Positions 42,761 to 54,975 of a DNA stretch of 64,000 bases are shown here, in pieces. The stretch's first letter is position 1; the number at the start of each line of letters is the position of its first letter. The DNA is from Ancylobacter sp. IITR112 (GTDB lineage: Bacteria; Pseudomonadota; Alphaproteobacteria; Rhizobiales; Xanthobacteraceae): positions 434,001 through 498,000 of the forward strand of contig NZ_JBGCUS010000001.1 of assembly GCF_041415945.1 (NCBI RefSeq), read 5' to 3'. Position numbers and translations under genes: made by a program. A model generated the notes under the pieces. That model worked only from the letters and a program-made list of their open reading frames with translations, made no database searches and was not told where the DNA came from.

Positions 42761-43269
42761 ACCATTCCGACCATCCATCCGGAGATCACTCGCACGGCGA
42801 TTCCGGTGCTGCGCGCTGGAAGCATGATGGCGTTCGCGTCATCAAGGGCGACGCGCTCGACGCGAATACGGCGCAGACCCCGGGCATGTTCCGTCAGGCG
42901 GCGATCAATCACGCCCGCGTCGGCGCCCAGAAAATCTGGGCGGGCACGGTCACCATAGAACCCAACGCGAAGACCGGCGTGCACCATCATGGGGCGCTGG
43001 AAAGCGTCATCTTCGTCGTGCGCGGCCGCGCCCGCATGCGCTGGGGCGAGCGGCTGGAATATGTGGCCGAGGCCGAGGCGGGCGACTTCATCTTCGTTCC
43101 ACCCTATGTGCCGCATCAGGAAATCAACGCCGACCCCGGCCAGCCGCTCGACTGCGTGCTGGTGCGTTCGGACAATGAGGCCGTTGTGGTGAACATCCCC
43201 GATGTCGAGCCCGTGGAGAGGCCGGAAGAGGTCTACTGGGTCGATCCGATCCACAAGGCGCCGGGCTGA
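42757..43269 (+). CDS. Cupin-domain protein
   Basis: A 170-residue single-domain cupin. The metal-binding motif 1 is HHHGALESVIFVVRGRARMRWG (residues about 76-97) and motif 2 is AGDFIFVPPYVPHQEIN, giving three His and a Glu as metal ligands. The N-terminus is His- and Asp-rich (MDHSDHPSGDHSHGDSG). No fusion or signal peptide. Small cupins can be dioxygenases, isomerases or metal-responsive proteins, and the substrate is not predictable. ATG 42757 has a strong GAGGAGGA site that is buried in an inverted repeat. It is convergent with the TPP-enzyme gene, whose stop is three bases away. Confidence 0.85.
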   Translation: MDHSDHPSGDHSHGDSGAARWKHDGVRVIKGDALDANTAQTPGMFRQAAINHARVGAQKIWAGTVTIEPNAKTGVHHHGALESVIFVVRGRARMRWGERLEYVAEAEAGDFIFVPPYVPHQEINADPGQPLDCVLVRSDNEAVVVNIPDVEPVERPEEVYWVDPIHKAPG

Positions 43270-43272
43270 CGC

Positions 43273-44964
43273 TCAGCCCGGCGTGTGTGCGGCGAGTGCC
43301 TTCTCGCGGAGGGCGGTCAGCGAGGTGCTCGGCGTGATGGCTTCCGGGTCGAGCTTCACATGCACGATGGCCGGCAGGCCCGACGCAAAGGCCGCGTCGA
43401 GCGCGGGCACGAACGCCTCGTTGGTTTCCACCGTCACGCCAAAGCCGCCAAAGGCGCGGGCATAGGCGGCGAAATCCGGGTTGCGGAGGGTCGTGCCGAA
43501 GACGCGGCCGGGATATTCGCGCTCCTGATGCATGCGGATGGTGCCATACATGCCGTTGTCGATCACGACAGCGACGATCGGTGCGCCATACTGAACCGCC
43601 GTGGCGAATTCCTGCCCGGTCATCAGGAAATCGCCGTCGCCGCAGGCCGCGACAACGGGCGTTTCGGGCTGGGAAATCTTCGCCGCCAACGCCGCCGGCA
43701 GGCCATAGCCCATCGAACCGGAGGTGGGGGCGAGCTGCGTGCCATAGGCGCGGAAGCGGTGGAAGCGATGAACCCAGATGGCGAAATTGCCGGCGCCATT
43801 GCAGATGACCGTCTCCTTGGGAAGGTCCCGCAGATACTGCACCAGCGTGGCCATCTGCACCGCGCCCGGATTGGCGGGGGGCGTCTCGGTCCATTCGAGA
43901 TAATCGGCCCGCGCCTGCGCCCGCCAGTCGCCCCAGGTGATGGTGTTTGGCGGCTGCACCCCTTCCAGCGCGGAGGCGAAGGCGCCGGAAGAGGCGTTGA
44001 TGGCGAGCGCGGGCTGATAGACCCGACCCAGCTCTTCGGCATCGGCATGGACATGCACCAGCGTGACGCCGGGATCGGGTATGCCTAGCAGGCTGTAGCC
44101 CTGCGAGGGTACTTCGCCGAACCGTCCGCCGGCGAGAATGACGAGATCGGACTCCTTGAGCCGGGCCGTGAGCTTCGGATTGACGGAGAAACCGATGTCG
44201 CCGGCGAAACAGGCATGGTCGGCCGGAAACAGCATCTGCCGCCGGAAGCTGACCGCCACCGGCAAATCGAAGCGCTCTGCGAAGCGGATGACGGAGGCGA
44301 CCGCCCGTTCATTCCAGCGCGCCCCGCCGAGGATCATCAGCGGCCGCTTCGCCGCCCAGAGCAGGCGCTGCAGCCGCATCATGTCGGTGAGGCCGGGCCA
44401 TGTCTCCGCCGGCTCCACCGCAGGGGCGGTCGGGACATCGACAATGTCGCTCAGCACATCCTCGGGGAGGGCGATCACTACCGGTCCCGGCCGGCCCTGC
44501 ATCGCCACGCGGAAGGCGCGGGAGACGATTTCCGGGATGCGCGCCGCATCGTTGATCTCCACCGCCCATTTGGCGAGCGGGCCGAAGACGGCGCGGTAGT
44601 CGACCTCCTGAAACGCTTCACGCCCGCGCATCGCCTGCGAGATCTGGCCGACGAACAGGATCATCGGCGTCGAGTCCTGCTGGGCGATATGGATGCCGGC
44701 ACTCGCATTGGTGGCACCGGGTCCGCGCGTGACGAAGCAGATTCCCGGCCGCCCCGTGAGCTTGCCGGAAGCCTCCGCCATCATCGCCGCGCCGCTCTCC
44801 TGCCGGCAGATGATGAAGTCGATGGCGCTGTCGGAGAGCGCGTCGAGCACGTCGAGATAACTCTCGCCGGGCACGCCGAAGGCGCGCGCGACGCCGTTGG
44901 CGAGAAGGGTGTCGACAAGGAGACGGGCGCCGGTGCGGGGGGCAGAGGAGGGCAGGGAGGTCAT
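43273..44964 (-). CDS. Thiamine pyrophosphate-dependent enzyme, acetolactate synthase-like
   Basis: A 563-residue member of the POX/AHAS family. The N-terminal domain holds the activating Glu in AFGVPGESYLDVLDAL and RQESGAAMMAEASGKLTGRPGICFVTRGPGATNA; the middle domain is nucleotide-binding-like (RLLWAAKRPLMILGGARWNE). The C-terminal domain has SMGYGLPAALAAKI and the TPP/Mg motif ACGDGDFLMTGQEFATAVQYGAPIVAVVIDN. These decarboxylate 2-keto acids. No ilvH-like regulatory subunit gene follows it, so it is probably not the biosynthetic acetolactate synthase. ATG 44964 is chosen because conserved sequence starts right after it; no strong ribosome binding site is visible. Confidence 0.82.
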   Translation of the reverse strand: MTSLPSSAPRTGARLLVDTLLANGVARAFGVPGESYLDVLDALSDSAIDFIICRQESGAAMMAEASGKLTGRPGICFVTRGPGATNASAGIHIAQQDSTPMILFVGQISQAMRGREAFQEVDYRAVFGPLAKWAVEINDAARIPEIVSRAFRVAMQGRPGPVVIALPEDVLSDIVDVPTAPAVEPAETWPGLTDMMRLQRLLWAAKRPLMILGGARWNERAVASVIRFAERFDLPVAVSFRRQMLFPADHACFAGDIGFSVNPKLTARLKESDLVILAGGRFGEVPSQGYSLLGIPDPGVTLVHVHADAEELGRVYQPALAINASSGAFASALEGVQPPNTITWGDWRAQARADYLEWTETPPANPGAVQMATLVQYLRDLPKETVICNGAGNFAIWVHRFHRFRAYGTQLAPTSGSMGYGLPAALAAKISQPETPVVAACGDGDFLMTGQEFATAVQYGAPIVAVVIDNGMYGTIRMHQEREYPGRVFGTTLRNPDFAAYARAFGGFGVTVETNEAFVPALDAAFASGLPAIVHVKLDPEAITPSTSLTALREKALAAHTPG

Positions 44965-45046
44965 GGGCAGGAACTCGACGCGAAGGACGGCGCACTCTAG
45001 AGCCGGCGTGCCGCGAAGGCGAGCGAACTTGCGGCCAAGCCGCTGC

Positions 45047-45529
45047 TCAGGCGAAGCCGATCCACCGTCCCGCGACGAGAACCGCCAGCCAGAGCAGGAG
45101 GGAGAGTGCTGCGGAGACGCGCAGGCGGGCTGGCACCGGCCCGCCCTGCATTGCTCTCCGATAGGCGGGATGGGCATGCTGAAGGACGATATTCGCACAG
45201 GCTGCGGCGAGGAGTGCCAGCTTGGTCAGGAAGGCGGGATTGGCCGCATATTCCGCGGGGCGCACCGAGAAGAGCCACAGGCCCGTCAGCACGGCTAGCC
45301 CCATACCGCACGCCGCCACCCGCACCTGCAGCGGCCCCATCACCGCCAGCGGCGCGGTGGAAAGCGCGCCCAGCAGCCGTACATCGAGCACGAGGATAGC
45401 CCCGAGCAGGAGCGCAATGCCAAGTATGTGGGCGGCGTTGACCAGCAGATACGCCACCCAGGACGCCCGCAGCATGCGGGCGCCCGGCCAGTCGCCCAGC
45501 GCGGCGAGAAGGCTGACAGCCTCGTCCAT
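45047..45529 (-). CDS. Membrane protein, DUF6644/DUF2214-like
   Basis: A 160-residue protein with four predicted helices: SWVAYLLVNAAHILGIALLLGAILVLDV, VAACGMGLAVLTGLWLFSV, FLTKLALLAAACANIVLQH and LSLLLWLAVLVAGRWIGF. The conserved His in NAAHILG and the LQHAHPAYR segment could bind haem or a metal (speculative). It begins seven bases after the stop of a DUF6152-like exported protein gene, a pairing that recurs in alphaproteobacteria to my knowledge. Its role is unknown. Confidence 0.65.
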   Translation of the reverse strand: MDEAVSLLAALGDWPGARMLRASWVAYLLVNAAHILGIALLLGAILVLDVRLLGALSTAPLAVMGPLQVRVAACGMGLAVLTGLWLFSVRPAEYAANPAFLTKLALLAAACANIVLQHAHPAYRRAMQGGPVPARLRVSAALSLLLWLAVLVAGRWIGFA

Positions 45530-45536
45530 CCCGGCC

Positions 45537-45932
45537 TCAGTTCCGGCCGATCCGCTCCGGGTACATGTCGTAATGCGTGCCGTCGAGGGTGATACGCACC
45601 GCCTTCATGTGCCGCTTGGCTTCGTCGCGGTTGCGATTGCCGAGCACGGTGATCGCGTCGCCCGGCTTCGCTGTGTCGCCCGTAAAGCCGGAATTGGCGG
45701 TCTGGCGGGGATTGCCGAGATCGACCTGCCAGAGGGTGCCGTCGCTGGCCGTCACCTCAAGCGAGGGGTGCGGCGGCGCCATCGAGATGGTCTTGATGGT
45801 GCCTTCCAGCGTCATCTGCTCGCTTTCCGCCCAGCTCCAGCCGTGATGGGCGAGAGCGGGGGCCGAGAGGGCAAGGAGGCCGGCAAGGCCGGCGCCGAGG
45901 ATCGCGCGTGGCAGTCGGAGGGCTGTGGGCAT
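45537..45932 (-). CDS. DUF6152-like exported protein
   Basis: A 131-residue protein with a signal peptide (MPTALRLPRAILGAGLAGLL, cleaved after APALA). The mature N-terminus HHGWSWAESEQMTLEGTIKT has the HHGWS metal-like motif that typifies the family, followed by a small beta-barrel (HPSLEVTASDGTLWQVDLGNPRQTANSGF and KPGDAITVLGNRNRDEAKRHMKAVRITL). ATG 45932 has AGGAG upstream. It is co-transcribed with the small membrane protein gene next to it. A periplasmic metal or copper function is often guessed for this family but not shown. Confidence 0.7.
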   Translation of the reverse strand: MPTALRLPRAILGAGLAGLLALSAPALAHHGWSWAESEQMTLEGTIKTISMAPPHPSLEVTASDGTLWQVDLGNPRQTANSGFTGDTAKPGDAITVLGNRNRDEAKRHMKAVRITLDGTHYDMYPERIGRN

Positions 45933-46045
45933 GGTGCGGCTCCTGTCGTAAGGGAAGTCGCACCAGACTATGGGGCGGGCGGGCTCCGCGACGAGCCGTC
46001 CGCCCCTCACATCTGCGCCAGCACAGCGCTTCGCGGAAAGTGGCC

Positions 46046-48541
<2,496 letters not shown>

Positions 48542-48663
48542 TTAATTCGTGGCGCCGCTCCGGCTCTTGCATCGGCAGGCGCCAGGCCGGAGCCGGATCG
48601 GGCCGCGGCCAGCGAATGCGGGCATGCGCGCGCCCTATCGTTTATAGTGTTTTCTCTTTTGTT

Positions 48664-49824
48664 TCAAGGGCTAGGACGTGGTGCCACGCGACCGGGGGCC
48701 ACCGCGAAGGTTTCCGCCCGTCCGTCCAGCGCGGCAAAGGCGGATGGATCCGCGCCGGTCATCCACACTTGGCCGCCCAGCGCGTCGAGCGCCGCGAATA
48801 GGGCGACACGCCGTTCGGGGTCGAGATAGGCGACGACATCGTCGAGCAGCATTACCGGGGTAACCCCCGCCATCTCCGTCACGAGCCGCGCATGGGCGAG
48901 AGCGAGGCCGATAAGAAGCGCCTTCTGCTCGCCGGTGGAGCCCTGTCCCGCCGGGATGGCCTTTGGGCCGTGGCCGACGAGAAGATCGGTGAGGTGCGGA
49001 CCTTCGAGCGTACGCCCGGCGGCCCGGTCGCGCACACGCGCGGCGCGCAAGGCGAGGCGGTACTGGTCCTCGACGAGCGTTGCGGGTTCACGTGTCAGGG
49101 CGCGCTCCACCTCGCCGTCGACCGCTACCGTCGCCCAGGGAAAAGGGGAGGCGTCGTCGCGGCCGGCCGCGATGCCCGCCGCAAGGCGTCGCACCGTCTC
49201 CATCCGCGCGGCGGCAACCGCAATGGCGAGCGCCGCCAGTTCCTGTTCCACCGCATCGAGGTAGCGGGGATCGGTGGAGGACTCCTCCAGCAGGCGATTG
49301 CGGGCCCGCAGCGCCCGCTCCAGACCACTGACCCGCGCCCCATGATCGGCATCCACCGCGAGCACCATCCGATCGAGAAAGCGCCGGCGCTCCGAGGGTG
49401 AGCCGAGAAACAGCCCGTCCATATCGGGGGTCAGCCAGACGATGCGGATATGGGCGGCGAAGGCCGTCGCGGACCCGACCGTCTCGCCGTCAATGCGGCA
49501 GCGGCGGCTGCGCGCCTCGCTTCCGGCCTCGACGCCGGTGCCGAGCGTGACCTCGCCATAGGCGCCCTCGACCACGGCGGACACTGCCCAGCCGGGCGCC
49601 GGCGTGCCATCGCGGCCACGCGCCGCGAACTGGTCGAGCGTGGCGCGCCGCAGCCCCCGGCCGGGCGCGAGTAGCGAAATGGCTTCCAGCAGATTGGTCT
49701 TGCCGGCCCCGTTGGGGCCGAGCAGCACCACCGGCCTTTCACCCGCGCGGATATCCGCAGAATGGTAACTGCGAAAATCCGTGAGCCGCAGCCGCGCGAT
49801 GCGCGCCGTTGCTTGCGAACTCAC
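48664..49824 (-). CDS. recF: DNA replication and repair protein RecF
   Basis: A 386-residue SMC-like ATPase: FRSYHSADIRAGERPVVLLGPNGAGKTNLLEAISLLAPGRGL (Walker A), VWLTPDMDGLFLGSPSERRRFLDRMV, QGSTGEQKALLIGLALAHARL (signature) and MLLDDVVAYLDPERR (Walker B). RecF loads RecA onto gapped DNA. It overlaps dnaN by four bases (stop of dnaN at 49821), so the two are co-translated. The C-terminal residues are divergent, as usual for the family. Confidence 0.97.
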   Translation of the reverse strand: MSSQATARIARLRLTDFRSYHSADIRAGERPVVLLGPNGAGKTNLLEAISLLAPGRGLRRATLDQFAARGRDGTPAPGWAVSAVVEGAYGEVTLGTGVEAGSEARSRRCRIDGETVGSATAFAAHIRIVWLTPDMDGLFLGSPSERRRFLDRMVLAVDADHGARVSGLERALRARNRLLEESSTDPRYLDAVEQELAALAIAVAAARMETVRRLAAGIAAGRDDASPFPWATVAVDGEVERALTREPATLVEDQYRLALRAARVRDRAAGRTLEGPHLTDLLVGHGPKAIPAGQGSTGEQKALLIGLALAHARLVTEMAGVTPVMLLDDVVAYLDPERRVALFAALDALGGQVWMTGADPSAFAALDGRAETFAVAPGRVAPRPSP

Positions 49825-50936
49825 ACGCGCATCGGCATCAGCACGTAGAGCGCGCCGCGCTTGTCCGGGTCCTGCACCAGTGTGGGCGAACCGGGGTCGG
49901 CGAGCTTCAATTCGGCCATGCTGCCTTCGATCTGCGAGGTTATGTCGAGCAGATAGCGGCTGTTGAAGCCGATATCGATCGGCTCAGCCGCATACTCGAC
50001 CTCGATTTCCTCGGTGGCGCTGCCCGAGTCCGGGTTGGTGACGGAGAGGGTGAGCTTGCCATCGGCGATGGAGAGCTTCACCGCGCGGCCCCGTTCGCTG
50101 GCCACGGTGGAGACGCGATCGACGGCGGCGGCGAAATCCGTCTTGTCGACAACCAGCGTCTTGTCGTTGCCGACCGGGATGACGCGGCCATAATCGGGAA
50201 AGGTGCCGTCGATGAGTTTGGAGGTCAGTACCACGCGGTCGAGCGAAACCCGGACCTTGGCGGCGGAGAGTTCCACCTTCACCTCGGCATCCGCGTTCTC
50301 GGCGAGGCGCTGGATTTCCGCCACCGCCTTGCGGGGGACGATGACGCCGGGCATGCCAGCCGCGCCGGCCGGCGCGTTCGTCTGTGCCTGCGCCAGACGA
50401 TGTCCGTCGGTGGCCACTGCGCGCAGCACCGGCCCGCCGGCTTCGGCGACGTGGAGATAGATGCCGTTGAGATAATAGCGCGTCTCTTCGGTGGAGATGG
50501 CGAATTGGGTCTTGTCGACCAGCCGCTTCAGTTCTCCCGCCGGCAGGGTGAAGCTGTGGGTCATCTCGCCGGCGGCAAGATCGGGGAACTCATTCTCCGG
50601 TAGGGTCTGCAGCGCGAAGCGGGAGCGGCCTGCCCGCACGGTCAGCGTGCTACGGTCGCCGGAGGTTTCAATCTGCACCTGCGCGCCTTCAGGCAGCTTG
50701 CGCACGATGTCGTAGATCGTGTGGGCCGGCACGGTCGTCGCGCCTTCCACCTGCACGTCAGCCGGTATGGTCTCGACGATCTCGATGTCGAGATCGGTCG
50801 CGCGCAGCGCCAGCCCGCGCGGATCGCTCCGCATCAGCACGTTGGCGAGGATCGGAATGGTGTTGCGCCGCTCGACGACACGATGGACGTGGGCGAGAGA
50901 CTTGAGCAACTCGGCCCGCTCGACAGTGACCTTCAT
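49821..50936 (-). CDS. dnaN: DNA polymerase III beta subunit (sliding clamp)
   Basis: A 371-residue clamp subunit. It starts MKVTVERAELLKSLAHVHRV, followed by VERRNTIPILANVLM, a hallmark of DnaN N-termini. Three topologically similar domains follow; EIEVEYAAEPIDIGFNSRYLLD and the terminal YVLMPMRV are conserved. The open frame extends 16 codons further upstream, but ATG 50936 fits the family. It forms a ring dimer around DNA. It lies 225 bases after dnaA. Confidence 0.97.
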   Translation of the reverse strand: MKVTVERAELLKSLAHVHRVVERRNTIPILANVLMRSDPRGLALRATDLDIEIVETIPADVQVEGATTVPAHTIYDIVRKLPEGAQVQIETSGDRSTLTVRAGRSRFALQTLPENEFPDLAAGEMTHSFTLPAGELKRLVDKTQFAISTEETRYYLNGIYLHVAEAGGPVLRAVATDGHRLAQAQTNAPAGAAGMPGVIVPRKAVAEIQRLAENADAEVKVELSAAKVRVSLDRVVLTSKLIDGTFPDYGRVIPVGNDKTLVVDKTDFAAAVDRVSTVASERGRAVKLSIADGKLTLSVTNPDSGSATEEIEVEYAAEPIDIGFNSRYLLDITSQIEGSMAELKLADPGSPTLVQDPDKRGALYVLMPMRV

Positions 50937-51160
50937 GGCCGCGACACCCGTGGCTTTACGAAAAAGGGAAGGCGCACGAGGCACGGGCGGCCGGAACAGC
51001 GCCCGGCCACGCGCCCCGGGCAGCGGCGCGGCTGCGCCGCCGGGGGCGACGACATTGCCGCCCCTCGCGCATCAAGGCAAGCGGCGTGCCGCACGGACAC
51101 GCCCGAATGATGGGGAAATCTGCGGGGATACCGGGTAAAACGCCCCGCGTATCGCTGGGG

Positions 51161-52657
51161 CTATTCGTCGTTGACCAGCCGCTTCAGCGTCTCCACCTCG
51201 TCAGCGAGCGCGCGATCAGTGCCGACCAGCCCGTCGATCTTGCGTACGGCATGCAGGACCGTGGTGTGATCGCGCCCGCCGAAGCGCCGGCCGATTTCCG
51301 GCAGCGAGCGCAGGGTCAGCATCTTCGCGAGGTACATCGCGATCTGGCGCGGCTTCACCACATTGGCGGTGCGCCGCTGTGACAGGATATCGGCACGGCT
51401 GACATTGTAGTGCTTGGCGACGACGCGCAGAATGTCGTCGACCCGCACGCGCTTGGGCTCGCTCGAACGGACGAGGTCGCGCACGGCGGTCTCTGCCATT
51501 TCAAGTGTGATGGCGCGCGAGGTGAGCTGGTTATGCGCCAGCAGCCGGTTCAGCGCACCGTCGAGGTCGCGGCCGTTCTGGCCGCAATTGCGGGCGATGA
51601 AGTTCAGCACGTCCGGCGGCACACCGAAGCCGGGATGCTGCTGCGCCAGGGTGGCGATGCGCGCGGTCAGGATTTCCTGCTTCAACTCGTCGTCCAGCGG
51701 CGCGATCTCGACCACCAGCCCGCCGGCGAGGCGCGAGCGGACCCGCTCTTCCAGCGCGTCGAGCTCGGCCGGCGGCCGGTCGGCGGCGATCACGACCTGA
51801 CGGCCGGAATCCATCAGTGCATTGAGCGTGTGGCAGAATTCCTGCTGCACGCTCTTGCCCTGCAAAAACTGCAGATCGTCAATGACCAGCGTGTCGATGC
51901 CGCGCAACTGTTCCTTGAAGGCCAGCGAGGACTGGCTCTTCAGGGCGGCCACGAAACCATACATGAAGCGCTCGGCGGTCAGATAGACGACACGCCGGCC
52001 GTGATCGGCGCCATCGGCGGCGATGGCCTGAAGCAGATGCGTCTTACCGAGGCCGACGGCCGCGTGCAGATAAAGCGGATTGAATACAGCGCCGCTACCG
52101 GCCGGCGCGCGGGCGACCTTGAGCGCTGCCGCGTGGGCGAGGCGGTTCGACTCGCCGAGGCGATAGGTGGAGAAGGTCAGGCGCGGGTCCAGCGGCGAGC
52201 CGTTGGCCACTTCGGCCGGATTGACCGGTGAGGCCGAAATGGCCGGCGTGGCCTCGGCCTCGACCGGCGTCGCGACGCGCGTCACGGCCGCGCGCACCGG
52301 CATGGGCGAGGAGCCCGGCGCGCGCATCACCGCGGTGCGGACGATCAGCTCCACGCGGTCCGCGGACGCTTCTTCCTGCCAGAGCGCCACCAGGCGCTCG
52401 ATATAGTGCTGCTGAATCCAGGTCTTCAGAAAGCGCGTCGGAACCGACAGGCGCACGAAGCCGTCGCGGATTCCGTCGAGTTCGATGCGCGGAAACCAGC
52501 TCGAATAGACCTCTTCCCCCACTTCGGCACGCAGCCGGCGCCGGACACGGTCCCAGGCGTCCCGCGCGTCGCCGTCCAGCCCGGCTCGCGCGCCGGCGCT
52601 TGCCGCCACCCCGGGGAACTGGGCCTTGCCTGAGGGTTCGATGCCATCTTTCAACAT
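51161..52657 (-). CDS. dnaA: Chromosomal replication initiator protein DnaA
   Basis: A 498-residue protein: domain I ([22 protein letters not shown]), a divergent linker, the AAA+ domain with [17 protein letters not shown] (Walker A), [12 protein letters not shown] (Walker B) and [26 protein letters not shown], and the DNA-binding domain with the signature [18 protein letters not shown] 52657 has GGAG five bases upstream and is preferred to GTG 52693. It initiates replication at the origin. A gene-free stretch of 1.1 kb separates it from rpsT. Confidence 0.97.
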   Translation of the reverse strand: MLKDGIEPSGKAQFPGVAASAGARAGLDGDARDAWDRVRRRLRAEVGEEVYSSWFPRIELDGIRDGFVRLSVPTRFLKTWIQQHYIERLVALWQEEASADRVELIVRTAVMRAPGSSPMPVRAAVTRVATPVEAEATPAISASPVNPAEVANGSPLDPRLTFSTYRLGESNRLAHAAALKVARAPAGSGAVFNPLYLHAAVGLGKTHLLQAIAADGADHGRRVVYLTAERFMYGFVAALKSQSSLAFKEQLRGIDTLVIDDLQFLQGKSVQQEFCHTLNALMDSGRQVVIAADRPPAELDALEERVRSRLAGGLVVEIAPLDDELKQEILTARIATLAQQHPGFGVPPDVLNFIARNCGQNGRDLDGALNRLLAHNQLTSRAITLEMAETAVRDLVRSSEPKRVRVDDILRVVAKHYNVSRADILSQRRTANVVKPRQIAMYLAKMLTLRSLPEIGRRFGGRDHTTVLHAVRKIDGLVGTDRALADEVETLKRLVNDE

Positions 52658-53490
52658 ATCGGCTCCGCGCTTCTTATGCGGTTGTTGGGACACACGAGAG
52701 CCATGCCGACCGGCCCGGCTCGCGGACGCGACCGTGCGGACGACAGGCTCATCAGTGCGAATGAAGTGGTTGAGGTCGCCTTTCGGCAGTTGGGCGGGGA
52801 GGTGTCTTAGACGACCCGCATCAGCGCCTCAACAGGCCAAAAGGCCAAGATGTGAGGCTCACGCGGAACGCAGCTTGGGCGAGGGTCTTGTCGCTCTTCA
52901 TCGCAGACGCCGGCCACGGCCGCAGCCGTGGGGCGCACTGGGCACGCACCCTCATGTGCGTTCATTCGCGTAGTCATAGCAGCCCCTTCACGGCAAGGTT
53001 GTTGCCGTCGTCAAAAGTTAGATTGTTATGATTCACCTAAAATCGCCAACACTACGCATTACGCTGACAAGTTCTTCTCTCGAAGAAGCCCTGTCGATCA
53101 ACGCCGGGCGATAGCATGAGCGTGGAGGTAGGGTCATGAATACAGCACACGCCACCCTCCCCACGTCGCGATGACCCGTTCCAAAACTCAACTTTTCGCT
53201 GAGGTGTCCGGCCCAACCGGATGAAGACAACATACACAGCCCCCCCCGGCGGTGCAACGCCATCGGAGTCGCACCACCTGTATCAGGGTGCCACGAAGCG
53301 CCGAATCAACCGCTCAAAAAACAGCCATCAGTCGGCAAATCTCTGACTCGCTTGCAAGATTCTTCCGGCCCCGATGACGGGTCTTTCCGCAGCTAAATTT
53401 GTGCCGGCAGGGGCGCGGTGGGTGTGGCCGCGCCCGATTCGGGCGGTGCTCGCCCGCATGGGAAGTAAGTTTATGAAATACAAGAAGGAA

Positions 53491-53521
53491 TTTTGCGCGA
53501 CGCGGCGCCGTTTTTGCGCGA
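53491..53521. repeat. Direct repeat TTTTGCGCGA, 21-base spacing
   Basis: Copies at 53491-53500 and 53512-53521 are identical and are 21 bases apart start to start, two DNA turns, so both face the same side of the helix. They lie about 860 bases upstream of the dnaA start and downstream of rpsT. A protein-binding site is plausible. Confidence 0.45.
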
Positions 53522-53682
53522 ATCTGACGGCTTTTTCGCTGCTCGGACCCGGCGCCAGAGTCAAGAAGCATGCGGTTGCGGCAGGGCCGATATGTGCGGC
53601 CGCGTCGCCTCGTGACACTTTTGCAACGTCGGGCAGCCCGGGGCCTCATGGTCGGCCCGCGGCCGGGGCGGGCCCCTTCGCA

Positions 53683-53713
53683 AACGGCAAAAGCCCGGCG
53701 CGAGGCCGGGCTT
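53683..53713 (-). terminator. rpsT: Rho-independent terminator of rpsT
   Basis: On the minus strand AAGCCCGGC (53713-53705) and GCCGGGCTT (53699-53691) form a 9-base stem with a 5-base loop, followed by TTGCCGTTTG. It lies 40 bases after the rpsT stop. Confidence 0.85.
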
Positions 53714-53753
53714 GTCGTCGTGGGTAGTGTGACCGACCGTAGCGGCCGTCTGA

Positions 53754-54020
53754 TCAGGCGCCGAGCTTGGCCAGGCGGTGCGCCAGCCGCGACACCTTGC
53801 GCGAGGCGGTGTTCTTGGGCAGGACGCCCTTCTGCGCGGCGCGCATGATCTCCGGCTCGGCCGACTTGAAGGCGGCACCCGCCGCATCCTTGTCGCCGGC
53901 GGCCAGCGCCTCTTCGACCTTGCGCACGAAGGTACGCATGCGCGAACGGCGGTTCCGGTTGACCTCGGTCCGGCGCTCAATCTTGCGAGCCGCCTTTTTG
54001 GCGGAGGGCGTATTGGCCAT
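53754..54020 (-). CDS. rpsT: 30S ribosomal protein S20
   Basis: An 88-residue basic protein: [20 protein letters not shown], then [27 protein letters not shown] and [23 protein letters not shown]. These are the conserved features of S20, which binds 16S rRNA early in 30S assembly. Position next to dnaA is the usual alphaproteobacterial arrangement. A strong terminator follows. Confidence 0.98.
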   Translation of the reverse strand: MANTPSAKKAARKIERRTEVNRNRRSRMRTFVRKVEEALAAGDKDAAGAAFKSAEPEIMRAAQKGVLPKNTASRKVSRLAHRLAKLGA

Positions 54021-54192
54021 CGGCCATCCTCTTCATCGTCGCAAGGACGCTGCGTGCCGCGCCTTGCCGAAATGTCGGTTGCAAAAGACTAAGCGGAGCC
54101 AACCCCGAAGGAGCTCCGCGCGAGTGGCGGGCTTATAGTCGGGGGGCGGCGGCGCGTCAATATGCAAGGTGAAACCGCCGCCCCGGGACGGG

Positions 54193-54966
54193 TTAATTGT
54201 TGGTGAACGAGGCGCCGCGCTTGTCGATAAACGCTGTCATTCCTTCCTTTTGATCGGCGGTGGCGAACAAGGCTTGGAAGAGGCGGCGTTCGAATCGGAT
54301 TCCTTCGGCCAGTGAGGATTCGAAGGCGCGGTTCACGCTCTCCTTGGTCATCATGACCGAGGCCAGCGACAGCGAGGCGATGGTGTCGGCGACCTTCATC
54401 GCCTCCTCCTTCAGGCCCGCCAGCGGCACCACACGCGACACCAGCCCGTAGCGGTCCGCCTCCTCCGCCGTGAGGGTGCGGCCGGTCAGGCACATCTCCA
54501 TCGCCTTCGCCTTGCCCACCGCGCGGGTGAGCCGCTGCGAGCCGCCGGCACCCGGCATGATGCCGAGCTGGATCTCCGGCTGGCCGAAGCGGGCATTGTC
54601 GGCGGCGAGGATGATGTCGCACATCATGGCGATCTCGCAGCCGCCGCCGAGCGCGTAGCCGGCCACCGCCGCGACCACCGGCTTGCGGCAGCGCGACAGC
54701 CGTTCCCAGGAGGTGATGAAGTCGTCGACATAGGTTGCGGGAAAGCCAAGTGCTTGCATTTCCTTGATATCCGCCCCCGCCGCGAAGGCGCGGTCGGAGC
54801 CGGTGAGGACGATGCAGCCAATGCCAGGGTCGCGCTCGAACCCGTCCAGCGCCCGGCCCATCTCGGCGATCAGCGCGGCATTGAGGGCGTTCAGGGCCTT
54901 GGGGCGGTGCAGCGTGATGACGCCGACGCGCCCATTGGTTTCGACGAGGATGGTGTCGTAGGACAT
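54193..54966 (-). CDS. Enoyl-CoA hydratase
   Basis: A 257-residue crotonase-fold enzyme: [42 protein letters not shown] (oxyanion hole and CoA contact), [57 protein letters not shown] (both catalytic Glu present). It hydrates trans-2-enoyl-CoA to the 3-hydroxyacyl-CoA in fatty acid degradation. It begins nine bases after the stop of mutM and may be co-transcribed with it. The Glu residues favour a true hydratase over other crotonase functions. Confidence 0.93.
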   Translation of the reverse strand: MSYDTILVETNGRVGVITLHRPKALNALNAALIAEMGRALDGFERDPGIGCIVLTGSDRAFAAGADIKEMQALGFPATYVDDFITSWERLSRCRKPVVAAVAGYALGGGCEIAMMCDIILAADNARFGQPEIQLGIMPGAGGSQRLTRAVGKAKAMEMCLTGRTLTAEEADRYGLVSRVVPLAGLKEEAMKVADTIASLSLASVMMTKESVNRAFESSLAEGIRFERRLFQALFATADQKEGMTAFIDKRGASFTNN

Positions 54967-54975
54967 GGCGATCTC

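Larger units (their letters stand above)
52658..53753. other. Long gene-free region upstream of dnaA
   Basis: About 1.1 kb between rpsT and dnaA, both on the minus strand. No convincing gene is present: short open frames lack ribosome binding sites or family similarity. Less GC-rich patches occur at 53005-53070 and 53285-53400. A direct repeat TTTTGCGCGA lies at 53491-53521 and the rpsT terminator at 53683-53713. I found no clear run of DnaA boxes (TTATCCACA-like), so a replication origin here is not supported by sight. It probably holds the dnaA promoter and control sites. Confidence 0.6.

Noticed and set aside
43273-44964. Biosynthetic acetolactate synthase large subunit (ilvB)
   Set aside because: No small regulatory subunit or ilvC gene follows; the protein belongs to the wider TPP-enzyme family, so a specific ilv assignment is not justified.
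52658-53753. Replication origin next to dnaA
   Set aside because: No clear cluster of TTATCCACA-like boxes or long AT-rich unwinding element is visible. In many alphaproteobacteria the origin lies elsewhere (for example near hemE), so the claim is not supported.
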